From Agapanthus africanus (Eukaryota > Streptophyta > Magnoliopsida > Asparagales > Amaryllidaceae), in contig CM057337.1 in the NCBI GenBank assembly GCA_030015575.1, forward strand, positions 295,082,044 to 295,146,043: DNA of 64,000 nt, in the 5' to 3' direction. Made by a program: the position numbers and the translations under genes. The notes below the pieces were generated by a model. That model was not told the origin of the DNA. It saw nothing but the letters and a program-made list of their open reading frames with translations, and did not search any database. This document shows positions 11,148-23,160 of the stretch, piece after piece (the stretch's first letter is position 1; each line of letters opens with the position of its first letter).

Positions 11148-12567
11148 TCATTTGCTCGTCCCGAGCAAAGTCCATTTATTCACAAAAAATTTCCTAACCT
11201 CACTTTCGCAGGGAACGCGATTGCACTGAGCATGTGCAACAAGCCGTTAAACCTCTAGGTGTCCCTAGTAGGAGGAGTGTTGTCTCCTGAGGGTTTTCAG
11301 CGGATACTACCCACAAAATCCGGTCAAGTTGGTTTTGTAAAATAACTAAGATTCAAACCCTAAAGTTTTGTTTTAGAAAATAACAATTCTATAATCCTAA
11401 GTCTAGACCATCGAACCTTTATTTTTCACACCTCGCTTCTTATTTAACTATAGATTTTATATGTCTTTACGTGCAGTGCAAATAGTGTCGTTAAGTTCCA
11501 GAAGGATCGATTAAAGTCATCATGTCGCACAATAAAGCCCAGATAACAATTTTAAAAGGATCACATAAGTTTTATAACGAGTTAAGCATTTTTCAAGTTT
11601 CGTTTTTCAGTAAGGTTTCAAATTCAGAATTTCTATCTTCCTTAACAGGAAACTAAGTCGTATTTTTCACTCCACCTTTTTCTTGTTTTCATTTCATACA
11701 CACCACTGTGAACGTGCAATAGTCTTTATCAAAGAGTAAAACCTTCATATCTCCGTTAAAAAATTTTTTAAAAGCCTGTCTTTTATCAAGATTATTCTCA
11801 CACAAAGAACCGTTAGGAATTTTAACTCGGAGAGAACACTTGCTTGACTTTGTTTTAAACTGGACTTTCTAGGCTTCTTAGCGAGCTTTGGGCCAATGCA
11901 CCCAAACCAGTTGGTTTTAGGGCATTAGGTGTAGAAACACCCCAGCGGACTTAGTTACTCAAGTTACCTAGGTCCAAAAACAAAAGACAGTTTGGCGTGA
12001 AAATCAGATGATTTAATACGAACGGAGATATAACCGGCAGTTCAAATATATTTTTTTTTTGGATAAAAGACGTGTCTAGTGGGTTTGGTGTGTAATCAAG
12101 TTTTAGATGGGTTATTTTTCAGACTTAGCTCCTATTACGGCATCAATAACATTCCTTCATATTCGCTTTACTTCATAAACTATTCTTGTCATTACTTATT
12201 TCAGAACAAACCTATTTGATTCTCAGAAAATCATTTATCTGTTTAAAAGTTTGAACATGAAAGACTTGTTATCTAATTCCCAAAACTCACGACATGTGTA
12301 GTGTGATGTAAAGACGTATATCAGCTATAGTTAACTTCAAAGGAGAGTTATCTTTCAGGTTTTCAAAATCCAAACATAAGATCTAGTTATTCCTATTTTA
12401 TCAAACAAAAACCGTCGAATGTTGAATCAAAGTTCTTCCACAAGCTAACTTGACAAAAAGTTTTTATATTTTTGGAAAATTTTCAAATTTTTATGGATTT
12501 TATGGATTTTAATATGCAGATGCAAAATATACATATGAATGCGAAGGTAAGAAATGCGTACCGAGCG

Positions 12568-12578
12568 TACCCCCAAAC
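12568..12578 (-). repeat. Extra polypurine-like motif, copy 1
   Basis: TACCCCCAAAC on the plus strand, as at 12730 and at the true tract (11134-11144). It is followed within 10 bp by CAGTGTCCTCACTG, which can fold back. Confidence 0.65.
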
Positions 12579-12729
12579 ATAAACTGGACAGTGTCCTCAC
12601 TGTCGTTGCATGAAGAGAGTAGTTTGAAGGTTCAAAATTGTTGGCTAGCGATACACAAATTTTTATTTGTTTTTGATTTTAAAGAAAAGAAAAAGAATAT
12701 ACACAAATATAAACAAAATGGTTTGTACA

Positions 12730-12740
12730 TACCCCCAAAC
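12730..12740 (-). repeat. Extra polypurine-like motif, copy 2
   Basis: TACCCCCAAACTTAT followed by ACAGTGTCCACTGT (arms ACAGTG and CACTGT). It lies just past the end of pol and matches copy 1 over about 40 bp. Confidence 0.65.
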
Positions 12741-12805
12741 TTATTTGGAACAGTGTCCACTGTTCTTGGCTGGATAACCGAAGTTTGGAGGTAGGCAGAG
12801 GAAGA

Positions 12806-15800
12806 TCAAGCAAGGTAAACCGGCTCCTGTAAGAACAGGAGCTCCTCTGTTGGTTCGGCGCTAAGGTACGGTTTGCATCGGTGTCCGTTCACTTTGAAGA
12901 GTGAACCGTCCTTTGGATTTTCCAAATCCACAGCGCCCTGCGGATACACAGTCCGCACAAAATACGGCCCTTTCCAGCGAGATCGGAGCTTTCCAGGATG
13001 GAAGTGAAGTCGGGTGTCGTAAAGAAGTACCTGCTGACCAGGTACGAAGGTTTTGCGCAAAAGGTGTTTATCATGAAACACCTTCGTTCGATTCTTAACG
13101 ACAACCGCGTTGTCGTAAGCCTCATCCCTAAGCTCGCTCAGTTCGCTCAGCTGCAGCTTCCGATGGCTGCCCGCGTCCTCCAGAGACAGATTCAGCTCCT
13201 TTATCGCCCAAAACGCGCGATGCTCGATTTCGACAGGAAGGTGGCAGGCTTTTCCGTACACAAGCCGATAGGGAGACATGCCAAGGTCGGTCTTATAAGC
13301 GGTTCTAAATGCCCAAAGGGCATCAGTGAGTTTCAAAGACCAATCCTTTCGGTTCTTAGAAACCGTTTTCTCCAGTATCTGCTTGATTTGCCGATTGGAA
13401 ACTTCGGCCTGCCCGCAGGTTTGGGGGTGGTAGGGCGTAGAAAGCTTATGATTAATGGAGTATTTCCGCATCAAGGCCTCGAAAGTCCTATTGCAGAAAT
13501 GACTTCCATTGTCGCTAATGATCACTCGGGGGTGCCCAAACCGTGAGAAAATATTTTCATTAAGGAACCTAACGACAACCTTGTTGTCGTTAGTCCGGCT
13601 GGGCACAGCCTCGACCCATTTAGAGACGTAATCAACAGCTAGAAGGATGTACAAGTTCCCAAAAGAGCTGGGAAACGGCCCCATGAAGTCTATCCCCCAA
13701 ACATCGAAAATCTCCACAACCAAGATTGGTTGGAGCGGCATCTCGTTTCTCCGGGATATCCGGCCCATGTGTTGGCACCGGGAGCAAGTCTTGCAATAAT
13801 CGTGAGCGTCTTTGAAAAGTTGTGGCCAGTAGAAACCACATTGCAAGATCTTCTCAGCTGTCTTTCTGGGCCCAAAATGCCCGCCACATGCTTGGTCGTG
13901 GCAAAATGACAGCACACTCTTGAATTCCTCATCTGGGACACACCGACGAATAATCTGGTCGGGACAGTACTTGAACAAGTAGGGTTTGTCCCAGTAAAAA
14001 TGTTTTACTTGGGATAAGAAGCGAAGTCTGTCCTGACTCGACCATTCGGTCGGTAGCAATCCCGTGGCCAAATAGTTCACAATATCTGCGAACCAGGGTT
14101 CGCAAGATACTGTCAAGAGTTGTTCATCCGGGAAAACGTCGTTTATCGGAATTGGAAGCGAAGGCGAAGAAGGAAGTCGCGAGAGATGGTCGGCAACCAC
14201 GTTTTCACATCCTCGTTTGTCCTTAATGACAAGGTCAAACTCTTGAAGCAAGAGGATCCAACGGATTAACCGAGATTTGGCATCTTTCTTTGCAAAAAGA
14301 TGGCGCAGAGCTGAGTGGTCAGTGTAGACAATGACTAGAGAGCCGATGAGGTAGGGCCTGAACTTTTCTAAGGCAAATACAACAGCTAAGAATTCCTTCT
14401 CAGTTGTTGTATAATTGAGTTGTGCGTCGTTCAGGGTTCGGCTTGCGTAATAGATTACATGCGGCATCTTGTTGATGTGCTGTCCAAGGACAGCACCGAT
14501 GGCAAAGTCGGATGCATCGCACATAATCTCGAATGGGTGCGTCCAGTCAGGAGAAGAGAGAACGGGAGCAGAAGTGAGTGAGAGTTTCAGTGACTCGAAT
14601 GCAGTCACACAGCTCGAGTCGAAGGTGAAAGGCGTGTCCTTGGCCAGCAAAAGCGTCAAGGGCCTAGCAATCTTGCTAAAGTCCTTGATAAACCGTCTAT
14701 AAAAACCGGCATGGCCAAGGAAGGCTCGGATATCTCTGACGCATCGGGGAGGAGGCAGATTAGAAATGACCTCAATCTTTGCTTTGTCAACCTCTATGCC
14801 ATTTTGCGAGATGATATGTCCTAAGACAATACCTTCACGCACCATGAAGTGGCATTTCTCCCAGTTCAAAGTGAGATTCTTGTCCTTACATCGTGTAAGG
14901 ACAGCGTCAAGATGCAGCAAACACTCGTCAAAGGAGTCGCCGAAAATGGAAAAGTCATCCATGAAAATCTCCAGAAATTTCTCCACCATGTCTGAGAAAA
15001 TCCCCATCATACACCGCTGGAAGGTAGCGGGCGCATTGCATAACCCAAAGGGCATGCGTCGATATGCAAACGTGCCGAAAGGACAAGTGAAAGTGGTTTT
15101 GTCCTGGTCTTTTTCGGCGATGGGAATTTGATTGTAGCCAGAGTAGCCATCAAGAAAGCAATAGTACTCATGTCCGGCCAATCGTTCGAGCATCTGGTCA
15201 ATAAAAGGTAGCGGAAAGTGGTCTTTCCGCGTTGCGGCGTTGAGTTTTCTGTAATCAATGCAAACTCGCCACCCAGTTTGGGTGCGAGTAGGGATTAACT
15301 CATTCGCCTCGTTGGTTATGACCGTGATGCCCGACTTCTTGGGGACAACGTGAATGGGGCTAACCCACTGGCTATCAGAGATAGGGTAAATGATACCACT
15401 ATCTAGACATTTGACGATCTCCTTCTTCACAGCCTCCTTCATGACTGGATTAAGACGTCTTTGTGGATCCCGGGCTGGTTTGGCATCATCCATCAGATGA
15501 ATGTGATGCTCAACGATGAGGGGACTAATCCCCTTGATGTCCGCCATGGACCAGCCAAAAGCTTGCCTGTTGTCGTGCAAGACCGCGAGAAGGGATTTCT
15601 CTTGCTCGGGAGCTAGAGAAGCCGAGATGATGACAGGGAGGGTCTCGTTCTCACCTAAGTAAGCATACTTAAGGTGAGACGGCAACGGCTTGAGTTCGAG
15701 CGTTGGAGGTGAAATGATGGAAGGCAAGACTGGTGTAAAGGTCTCGACCTCAAAGGACTCCAGCAAAGGTTCAAAGCGAGTGTAGGCAACCGAGTTGGAT

Positions 15801-18691
15801 GGTTCAGGTAACTCATCTGGAAAGTCGAAAGATTCAAACTCGGGTTGTGCGTGGCTAAGATCGTTCAAGAATGTGAAACACTCGTATTCGTTGTCGGGCG
15901 CAGAAGCAGCAGCAGGTTCGAAGAGAAACGCACTAGTGGCGTCAAGATTATCGTGTTCAAATAGAAACTCCTCGAATTCACACTCTTCGGGGGTGATCTC
16001 CTGGATCGAGCAAACATCCAATATATGAGCATTAGGTTCGGCGGGCTGATTCCCCAACCTAAAAATGTTGAGTTCAATTGTCATATTTCCGAAAGAGATG
16101 TTCATTGAACCATTGCGACAATTGATCACAGCATTTGAGGTTGCGAGAAATGGGCGACCGAGTATCACCGGAATTTAATTCCGGGGGTTAGCTACAGGCT
16201 GTGTATCTAAGACAATGAAGTCGACGGGGAATATGAAGTCCCCGACTTTGATTAACACATCCTCTAGCTCACCCCTAGGATGGGTGATCGATCGGTCGGC
16301 CATCTGGAGAGTGCAGTGTGTGGGTTTCAGCTCTCCGACGCCTAATTGCTCGTATACTGAATACGGAAGCAAGTTAACACTGGCACCAAGATCTAATAGT
16401 GCGCGGTTGATGTTCTTATCCCCAATAGTAATTGAAATCGTAGGACAGCCAGGGTCCTTCCGTTTTTGTGGTAAAGATTGGGTAAGGGCATCACTCACAG
16501 CACTAGCCAAGAAAACCTTCTTGGGTACCTGAGACTTCCTCTTTTTCGTGCACAAGTCCTTTAAGATTTTCGCGTAAGAAGGGACTTGTTGGACAGCATC
16601 TAAAAGTGGAATGTTAATGTTAACTTGCTTGAATAACTCCAAAATCTTCTCCATTTGTGGATTTTGTTTGTTAGACCTCAACCGGTTTGGAAATGGAACA
16701 TTTTGAAAATTGGTTGAGTCTAATGCTGGAGGAGGAGATTTTGGAGTTGGAAAGGATCCCAGAATAGGTGTTTTCGTGGAGTGAGAAGCGGGTCCGTTTA
16801 GAGAAGAAGAGGAAGGAGAGCCTTGTGAAGAACGGAGAATAGGCTCGGAAGACGAAGAAGAAGAAGCAGGAGAAGAAGAAGAAGAAGAAGCGGCCGGGGT
16901 GTCATCGTTGATTTGCTTGCCAATGTTGTTTTGCAGCACCCTCCCTGATCTCAGTGTGGTCACGGCACTCACATTATGGTTTTGTTGTTCAAGAGCAACA
17001 TGTGCATTATGTGGGTGGCCGGGATTTGGAAGTGGCTGGGACGGGAGCTTCCCCTTCTCTCGCTCGCTCAAGGCCGCGTTCAGCTGTGCAATCTGGGCCT
17101 CGATGGTCTTGATGCTCTGCCCGTGTGCGGCGGTGTGTTGCACTAAAGATTGGATCGAAGACTGGATGTTGGCGGTGGATTGAGTCGATTGTTTAACAAA
17201 CGCATCCAGACTTCGCTCGAGCGAGGAAACCTTATCGTTGTTCGACGGAACAAAGTTGTTTGGTGGAAAGGAATTGTTCGGTGCAAAGTTGTTCGTCTGG
17301 TTTTGGTAAGGCTGGGGTTGGAAGGGCTGCTGATACTGAGTTTGTTGTTGCGCTTGTTGTTGCGGTGGAGGGGCCCTTTGGAAATTGTTGCCCTGGAATT
17401 GATTCTGATTCTGATTCCAGGCGAAATTGGGGTGGTTCCTCCAACCGGGATTGAAGGTAGAAGAGTATGGATCATTCCTCGGTCTTTGCTGGAATGCATT
17501 AACCTGATCCTGTCCTTGCGAGGGTGGATTGTAAGGACACTCTTCGGTCAAGTGGGACGGATCGGAACAACAAGCGCAGATGGTACGAAGGGGGAGAACA
17601 GGTGTGGGGGCAGGAGCAGAAAATTTGCTCTCTATTGCTTCAAGCTTTCGTGTAATTGCAGCCATTTCAGCTTTCATCGCAATAGAGACATCGAGTTGGT
17701 GGATTCCTACCCTAGACTGACCGGTAGAAGTGGAGGTAGAAGAAGAAGAAGTCGGTCTGGTGCTCTCCCACTGTAGCGTTTGCTCCGCAAGATCGTCAAA
17801 GAACTGCCACGCTTCCTCGTCAGATTTGGATAGGAAGTGACCCTGACAGATGGTTTCCAGCAACTGCTTCGTTGCTGGGTTCAGTCCCTCGTATAAGGTT
17901 TGGCAGAGTTGCCATTTCTCTATACCGTGGTGAGGACACTGAACAAGAAGGTCTTTGTATCGGTCAAAGCACTTCCAAAAGGGTTCAGAAGGAAGCTGGG
18001 AGAATTGGTTGATCTCATTTCGAATTCTTGCGGTCTTATGATTTGGGTAGAATTTTTTCAGAAACGCTTTAACAAACTCGTCCCAGCTGGTGATTGAGTG
18101 GGAAGCGGTGCTATACAGCCATTTTTCTGCGAGATCGCATAAAGTGAACGGAATGACCCGTAGACGTATAGCATCGTCCGACAACTAGGTTGTTTTCATC
18201 ATGGCACAGACATTTTGAAATTTGTTAATGAAGATATAGGCATCTTCAGATTCAAGCCCATGAAAACGTGGAAGCATGTTGATGAAATGGGGCTTAATTT
18301 CAAAGTTGTCCCCATTGGCCGGAGGAAGAGAAAGGCAGGTTGGAAGTGCAGAACGGGTAGGGTAGAAACGATCCTGGAGCGCAATTCGCTGCGGCGCTAC
18401 AACAGGCGGAGGTGGTGGAAGATTGGTCTCCATAGGAGGTGGAGCCAATCCAGGGGTGGTCAAAGAGATGTTCGGATTAAATCCCGACATCGCGGAAGAA
18501 GAGGTTGGTGAAGGTGAAGGTGAAGGTGAAGATGTATGAACAGAATTCCGGTCAACGTCGGAGTTGGCCGGCAAAGGAAGGGGTGAAAGAGGAGTGGACG
18601 GAGTATCGACTTCGGAGTCGATCGCGTAGTCGGTCGCGACTAACGTAACGCGGACTAGACGGGCGCTAGTGTCCCGAGTCCAAGCGGACAT
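12806..18691 (-). pseudogene. Athila gag-protease-RT-RNase H-integrase region
   Basis: Parts in reading order: Gag capsid-like region (about 17.7-18.4 kb), a glutamine/asparagine-rich linker, a CCHC zinc knuckle (C-x2-C-x4-H-x4-C, about 17535-17578), a serine-rich linker, an aspartic protease with LLDLGASVNLLP (about 16380-16410), RT with FMDDFSIFG (about 14945-14972), RNase H with [15 protein letters not shown] (about 14480-14530), the integrase zinc region (about 13765-13910), and a core with [17 protein letters not shown] and [10 protein letters not shown] (about 13.4-13.7 kb). Known: this is the Gag-Pol polyprotein of the Ty3 Athila clade, making the particle, copying RNA into DNA and inserting it. 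About two breaks interrupt the frame, so this copy is treated as a fossil, though a very young one. Confidence 0.92.
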
Positions 18692-19962
18692 ACACTAAAC
18701 GAGTTTAGTATAGTCAAAGCGAAGAAGGTGAGGGTAAGAAAACGTCAATGAAGAAAGGCGATGGGTGTTGGGTGAAAATGGATTTGGCGACAAAAGGGCA
18801 GGTTTTTATAAAAGTTTTTGATTTTTTCTTTTTTTATTTTGTTTTTAGAAAGAGATTTACAGAAGTATGTACGGAAATACGGCTTAAGCAATCACAAACA
18901 AGATATGCACAATCACACCTAGATCTACGGTCGCCTAGGTCTACTAGACCTGCTCCTGAACTTGATTGTCGAAGTTAAACAATGTCGAGAAACGGGCTTA
19001 ACAATACACCGATCACGAGGCCAGGTAAGTGCAGAGATAAGGGGAGGTTGTCCAACGCTTTCGCGAAGTTCCTTAATTAAATAACCCTTTCTCTTTCGGC
19101 GGTTGCGCCTTTAACACTTTCCTAGACACCCCGTAAACAATATACGGTTAAGCGAGGTTCTAAACGAGGTTTATCTTCTCCTAATGAGCGCGAAGTCCTT
19201 AGGGCTGAAGTCTAGTATTTTTTTAATTACAATGGATAATGCATATGCTTTAGTGATTTCCGGGGTCCTGGGAAGGGTGATGAAATCCCCACCCAATCTG
19301 GATTGGTTTCAAGCCCCTTAAGTCCGTATTAAAGAATGCAAAGCAATAACAAATCAACAGCAAACAATTTTTATTTGCGGCGCAAAGAATCCTGCACAAG
19401 AACAGTTTATTGGAAGGGGGAGAAGAGTTTGCGCAAAGAAGCCTGCAGAAAACACAGTTCAGTGGAGTACAGAGGAGAGGAGAGAGGCAGAGAACTTACA
19501 GAGAAATTTGGGGCCCTGAAGCCAAAAGTTGGCCGCGCTTGCGCGGCCAAACACATGTAATGGCCGCGGATTAGCGGCAGTCCTGGGGCTTTGGGGCTCT
19601 GGAAAAATTTGGTGTTCTCTGTTGGGAGTCCTCTGCTTTTCTGGAAGTACTGAATTTGAATTTGCTCACTGGAACAGCTCCAGATTTTGACAGTAGACCG
19701 GATGTTTCGTTTTTTTCCGTCGCGGTGTAGCCGCGAAAATGTGGGTCTATCTTCCCACGTCTTTGGCACTGTACTTGAACTCCGTATTTCCAACGTCTTT
19801 GGCGTCGATCTTGAGCTTCGTATTTCCTGCACACTTGCACAAAAACTAGTCAAAAATAACAAGATGGTTTTGTCTACAATGTATATATATTTTTTTCGTT
19901 TTTTCGGTTAGAGTTATACTTACAAATTAACCCGAAATTTCACAAAGAAAATAACTACCGTC
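18692..19962 (-). other. Athila 5' leader
   Basis: About 1.27 kb between primer site and gag. Non-coding, with CG-rich palindromes at 19529-19578 and several short pyrimidine/purine runs. A long leader is usual for Athila. Confidence 0.75.
19529..19578 (-). repeat. CG-rich palindrome pair in Athila leader
   Basis: Arms TTGGCCGCGC and GCGCGGCCAA around TT (19529-19550), then TGGCCGCGGATTAGCGGCA (about 19561-19579). A second, different copy of the cassette inside the same element. Confidence 0.8.
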
Positions 19963-19980
19963 TCCCCGGCAACGGCGCCA
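19963..19980 (-). other. Athila primer binding site (tRNA-Asp)
   Basis: Minus-strand TGGCGCCGTTGCCGGGGA, two bases inside the 5' LTR. This 18-mer is complementary to the 3' end of plant tRNA-Asp and is the usual Athila primer site. Confidence 0.93.
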
Positions 19981-20960
19981 TTTGATTGATAGACTACGAG
20001 CGTGTCAAGTTTAGTTCTAAATACCGCAATCAAGACGGTTTCGCACGTAGCTAGCCGGTTGAGTACGGGTCGTCCGCAGGGAGATGGGAATCTTTTTCTA
20101 TGTGTTTTTCGACGAGTTAAGTCCGGTTGTTCAGATTTTGTTTGTAGTTATCTAAGTGTTGAGTTGATATTTAAAGAGAGCTTGTTAGGGTTAGGATTAG
20201 GTTAGTTTGAGTTAGGAGTCTCCACATCTTTCGTTGCCCCACTTAATATCGGTGTTACGGTAATCGGCAACAACGGGGATTAGCACGACTAGGAAGGAAC
20301 TTGCGAGTATAAGCTAGGCTTTCCAACACATAGTCCTTCCTTTTGGTGCTTGTCCGTCCGTTCTTGGCTCTTATCCATAACCTCCGGTTAATTCAACCAC
20401 AACCGGTCTCACTACGGAATCACCGCTATCATGTAGGATAGGGTGCCGTAAGGAGCGGATTGTGGTTGGGTTAACGGGAGTTGATTTAAGTTGTTGGGCA
20501 AGGAAAGAGTGAGAGAGATTTCCTTCTCTCAAACTTCCCTTATCCTACCCTAACAAGTACAGAACTACTCACACTTCATAATACGGAAAAATAAAACAAC
20601 ACAAAAGAGGAAGATAGAAAGAAGGAGATTAGAAGAATACGACTAACTGTTTGCGACCTCACCTTGGCGAGGATCAAGCGTAAGTATCATTGTCGTATGT
20701 AAGGATAAAGAAAAAGAGAGAAGAAACAAACAACAAGGAAATAACAACAACTACTTAACAATTAAAATTACAACAATTATAACAAGTAAAGAAAGAGACA
20801 AGCATGATAATAAAAATGGTCTTCTTTATTCATCACTCTTCACTCAAAAGCTCACTTACAAGTTTAATGGAGAAGAGGTGAGAAGAGGAAGAAGAACAAT
20901 ACTAAAACTAGGCAAAATGAAAAATACAAAGTTGGACCATTTTCTTCACAAAGTTCTGGG

Positions 20961-20969
20961 CTATTTATA
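20961..20969 (-). promoter_or_regulatory. TATA box of Athila 5' LTR
   Basis: Minus-strand TATAAATAG in the LTR, the likely core promoter for the genomic RNA. The start site is inferred to lie about 30 bp downstream, which would place the CG-rich palindromes upstream of it, in U3. Confidence 0.55.
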
Positions 20970-21059
20970 GGCCAGAGAATGAAACCCTAGGGCAACCAAC
21001 AGACCACACATGAAATGACAAAAGTAACCCTGCAAAATTTCTGCCTGCCGCCACTATAC

Positions 21060-21109
21060 TGCGGCGGATCCGCGGCCTGGACCCCACTTTGGCCGCGGAT
21101 CCGCGGCCA
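21060..21109 (-). repeat. CG-rich palindrome pair in Athila 5' LTR
   Basis: Same as in the 3' LTR; the perfect 20-nt palindrome is at 21090-21109. Confidence 0.85.
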
Positions 21110-21568
21110 TTTAGTCGAATTGGGCCCCCCAATTTCTTGTGCTGGCCTGATCTGATATCTACATTATTCTTGTATATATATTTTCTCAATTTGGCTCCCC
21201 GATTTCTCCAGAATTTCTGTTGAGGGAAAGGTGGACTTTTTGTCAAGATTTTGTCATGATTGCCTCGAGCACCGCGTAGATTTCTTGGAAGTTGTTGTTG
21301 CCATTGAGCCTTGTGCTTGAGAGTGACATTGATTTGACCTTTTGTCTTCCTATTGATATCTGGCAACATACGGATGAAGAGCAGAGACCGTGTTTTATCT
21401 GTGGTTGGCAGGAACCCGGATTCTTTCGTGTTTTCCATGAATTTCACCGTTTTGGAACCGAGAACCTGTATCCTGCAATTGACTAGCAAACACGGCTCAA
21501 AAGTATCTACGGATATGCAATGTGATAAAAATTGGGCGGTATGAAAATGCAAAAATCTGATATGAACA

Positions 21569-21573
21569 AGTCC
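21569..21573. repeat. Target-site duplication AGTCC, right
   Basis: Identical to 9541-9545. Confidence 0.93.
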
Positions 21574-23160
21574 CTACTCTCGATGGCCTGCTCGAAAATA
21601 GTTGGGTCATCATCTCATGATGCAATTCTTGCTCCCACTGTCATCGAGAAACCGAGGTAGCTCTCAGGCGGATGAGGAACCCTACTAGATCGGCGGAGAG
21701 GCTGAGGTTCGTCGGGAACTATAGAATCTTATGGTTCTGTCAAATCATCAACTGCAGTTTTGTATAGCTGGAACCTTTCCAGTTGTACAGAACTGATCCT
21801 GCCTCGATCTTGTCCGGATTTTGCTTTAAACATAGGCCGGACAACCCCAAATCTTAACTCGCTTAAGAGATGGGTTCTTCCCATACCATATCTTATATGG
21901 AGTGGTAGGCAGTGATTTGATTCAAACCTAATTCAATAGGTATACAGCTTCTCAAGTGCATAACCCCAAAAGGAAATAGGTAACTCAGTAATACTCATCA
22001 TTGAGCACACGATATCTAATATTGTGTGATTGCTCCGCCCCGATACACCGTTGTGCTGTGGTGTATTCAGAGGAGAAACACTGAGAGAGAATCTCATTCT
22101 CCTTTAGAATAGTCCAGGAATTCTATGCACAAGTATTCTCCTCCCTGATCTTATCATAGGACATAATACTTATACCCGTATTTTGGTTCTCTACTTCTAA
22201 CTTATATTCTGTGAATATCTCAAATGGTTCGGACTTATGTTTCAACAGGAACATATGACTGAATCTTGAGAGATTATCAGAGAATATAATGAAGTATGAA
22301 GAACCAGTCCTGGCATGTGTAGACAGGAGACTTTACATACATCATCATGTATCAGTCCCAAGAGTTTACTAACTCTTTCTCTGTTTCTAATAAACAGAGC
22401 TATGGTCATCTAATCTTTGTGACATGACTCGAAAGTTTCACAAGATGTAAATTCAAACTGATTTAAATATGCATCTAAAATGTAACTTCAGCCAGTCGGG
22501 TCGCATTGATGTGACCTAGTCTACAATGCCTCAAGAATGATTCGTTCATTTCTGAACTCTTCCTCTTGTGTGTGTTCTGTATACGAGGAACTGTAGTTTG
22601 ATTTAGAACGTCAATGCTTTTAGATAACGTGCCTGAACCGATCAACTTTTGATATAGGAAATGTTCAAAACATTATCCATCTATACAAAATTATATCATT
22701 TCTTTACTAATAAAGAGACTGATATGATTTTGTATATCAGGTTCGGTATCTAATAGCATTTGTTCAGAATCAATGTATTGGTAATACAGGGTGACAGTGA
22801 CCAACAGACTTGGCTGCAACACTTGCCCCATTTTCTGCCTCATGAAACTTATCACCCGTTCTCAGTTTTTCTACCCTTTTGTAGCCCTATGTAACAGATT
22901 ACATATCTGGGATCCTGATCCGGTATCATATACCCAGGATGCAGAGGATACTGAGAAATAGTTCTTTGTAATGAACACACCCGAAGGAGATGCATCATAT
23001 GCACTTTCTTCGTTTGGGCGGCATAGGAATTCTGGTATTCCCCTATTTCCTGCTCTGTCTTATAACAATTATAAGTTGGAGCGGGACCAACGTTCCCCAG
23101 CTCAGTATAACAAGCGGGTTCGGTCAAAATTCCGTATTATTATCTTGATTAAGGCGTGAT
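21569..23160 (-). pseudogene. Copia pol remnant: integrase, protease, zinc-knuckle region
   Basis: Continuation of the pol remnant to the right of the Athila element. It matches 51.73-53.36 kb of the sister copy on the opposite strand, including the protease region (DTGSGSQICN in the sister) and the CYKTEQEIG region that corresponds to the Gag zinc knuckle. Broken in many places. Confidence 0.7.

Larger units (their letters stand above)
11148..12805 (-). other. Athila 3' non-coding region between pol and 3' LTR
   Basis: About 1.66 kb, AT-rich, with no frame of note and no envelope-like gene. Two further polypurine-like motifs occur at 12568-12578 and 12730-12740. Otherwise nothing recognisable. 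Confidence 0.75.
9546..21568 (-). mobile_element. Athila-type Ty3 LTR retrotransposon, structurally complete
   Basis: 12,023 bp, with two 1586-bp LTRs (9546-11131 and 19983-21568), primer site 19963-19980 matching the 3' end of plant tRNA-Asp, polypurine tract beside the 3' LTR, and a perfect 5-bp duplication AGTCC. Gag, protease, RT, RNase H and integrase are all recognisable in order on the minus strand. The RT box FMDDFSIFG and the tRNA-Asp primer fit the Athila/Tat branch of Ty3. The LTRs differ at about five places (0.3%), about 0.1 million years at an assumed 1.3e-8 per site per year. The coding part looks nearly whole with about two breaks. No envelope-like frame is seen between pol and the 3' LTR, where some Athila elements carry one. 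Confidence 0.95.
19983..21568 (-). repeat. Athila 5' LTR (1586 bp)
   Basis: Same length and edges as the 3' LTR, with about five base differences. The TATA box is at 20961-20969 and the palindromes at 21061-21109. Confidence 0.95.

Noticed and set aside
10528-11175. Frames of 215 and 195 residues across the Athila LTRs (also 20965-21552)
   Set aside because: They lie in U3 of both LTRs, are the same only because the LTRs are nearly identical, end at the TATA box and match no known family.
12806-18691. Plus-strand frames inside the Athila coding region
   Set aside because: They are shadows of the minus-strand gag-pol.
19963-19980. tRNA-Asp gene fragment
   Set aside because: It is the Athila primer site beside the LTR; no tRNA body is present.
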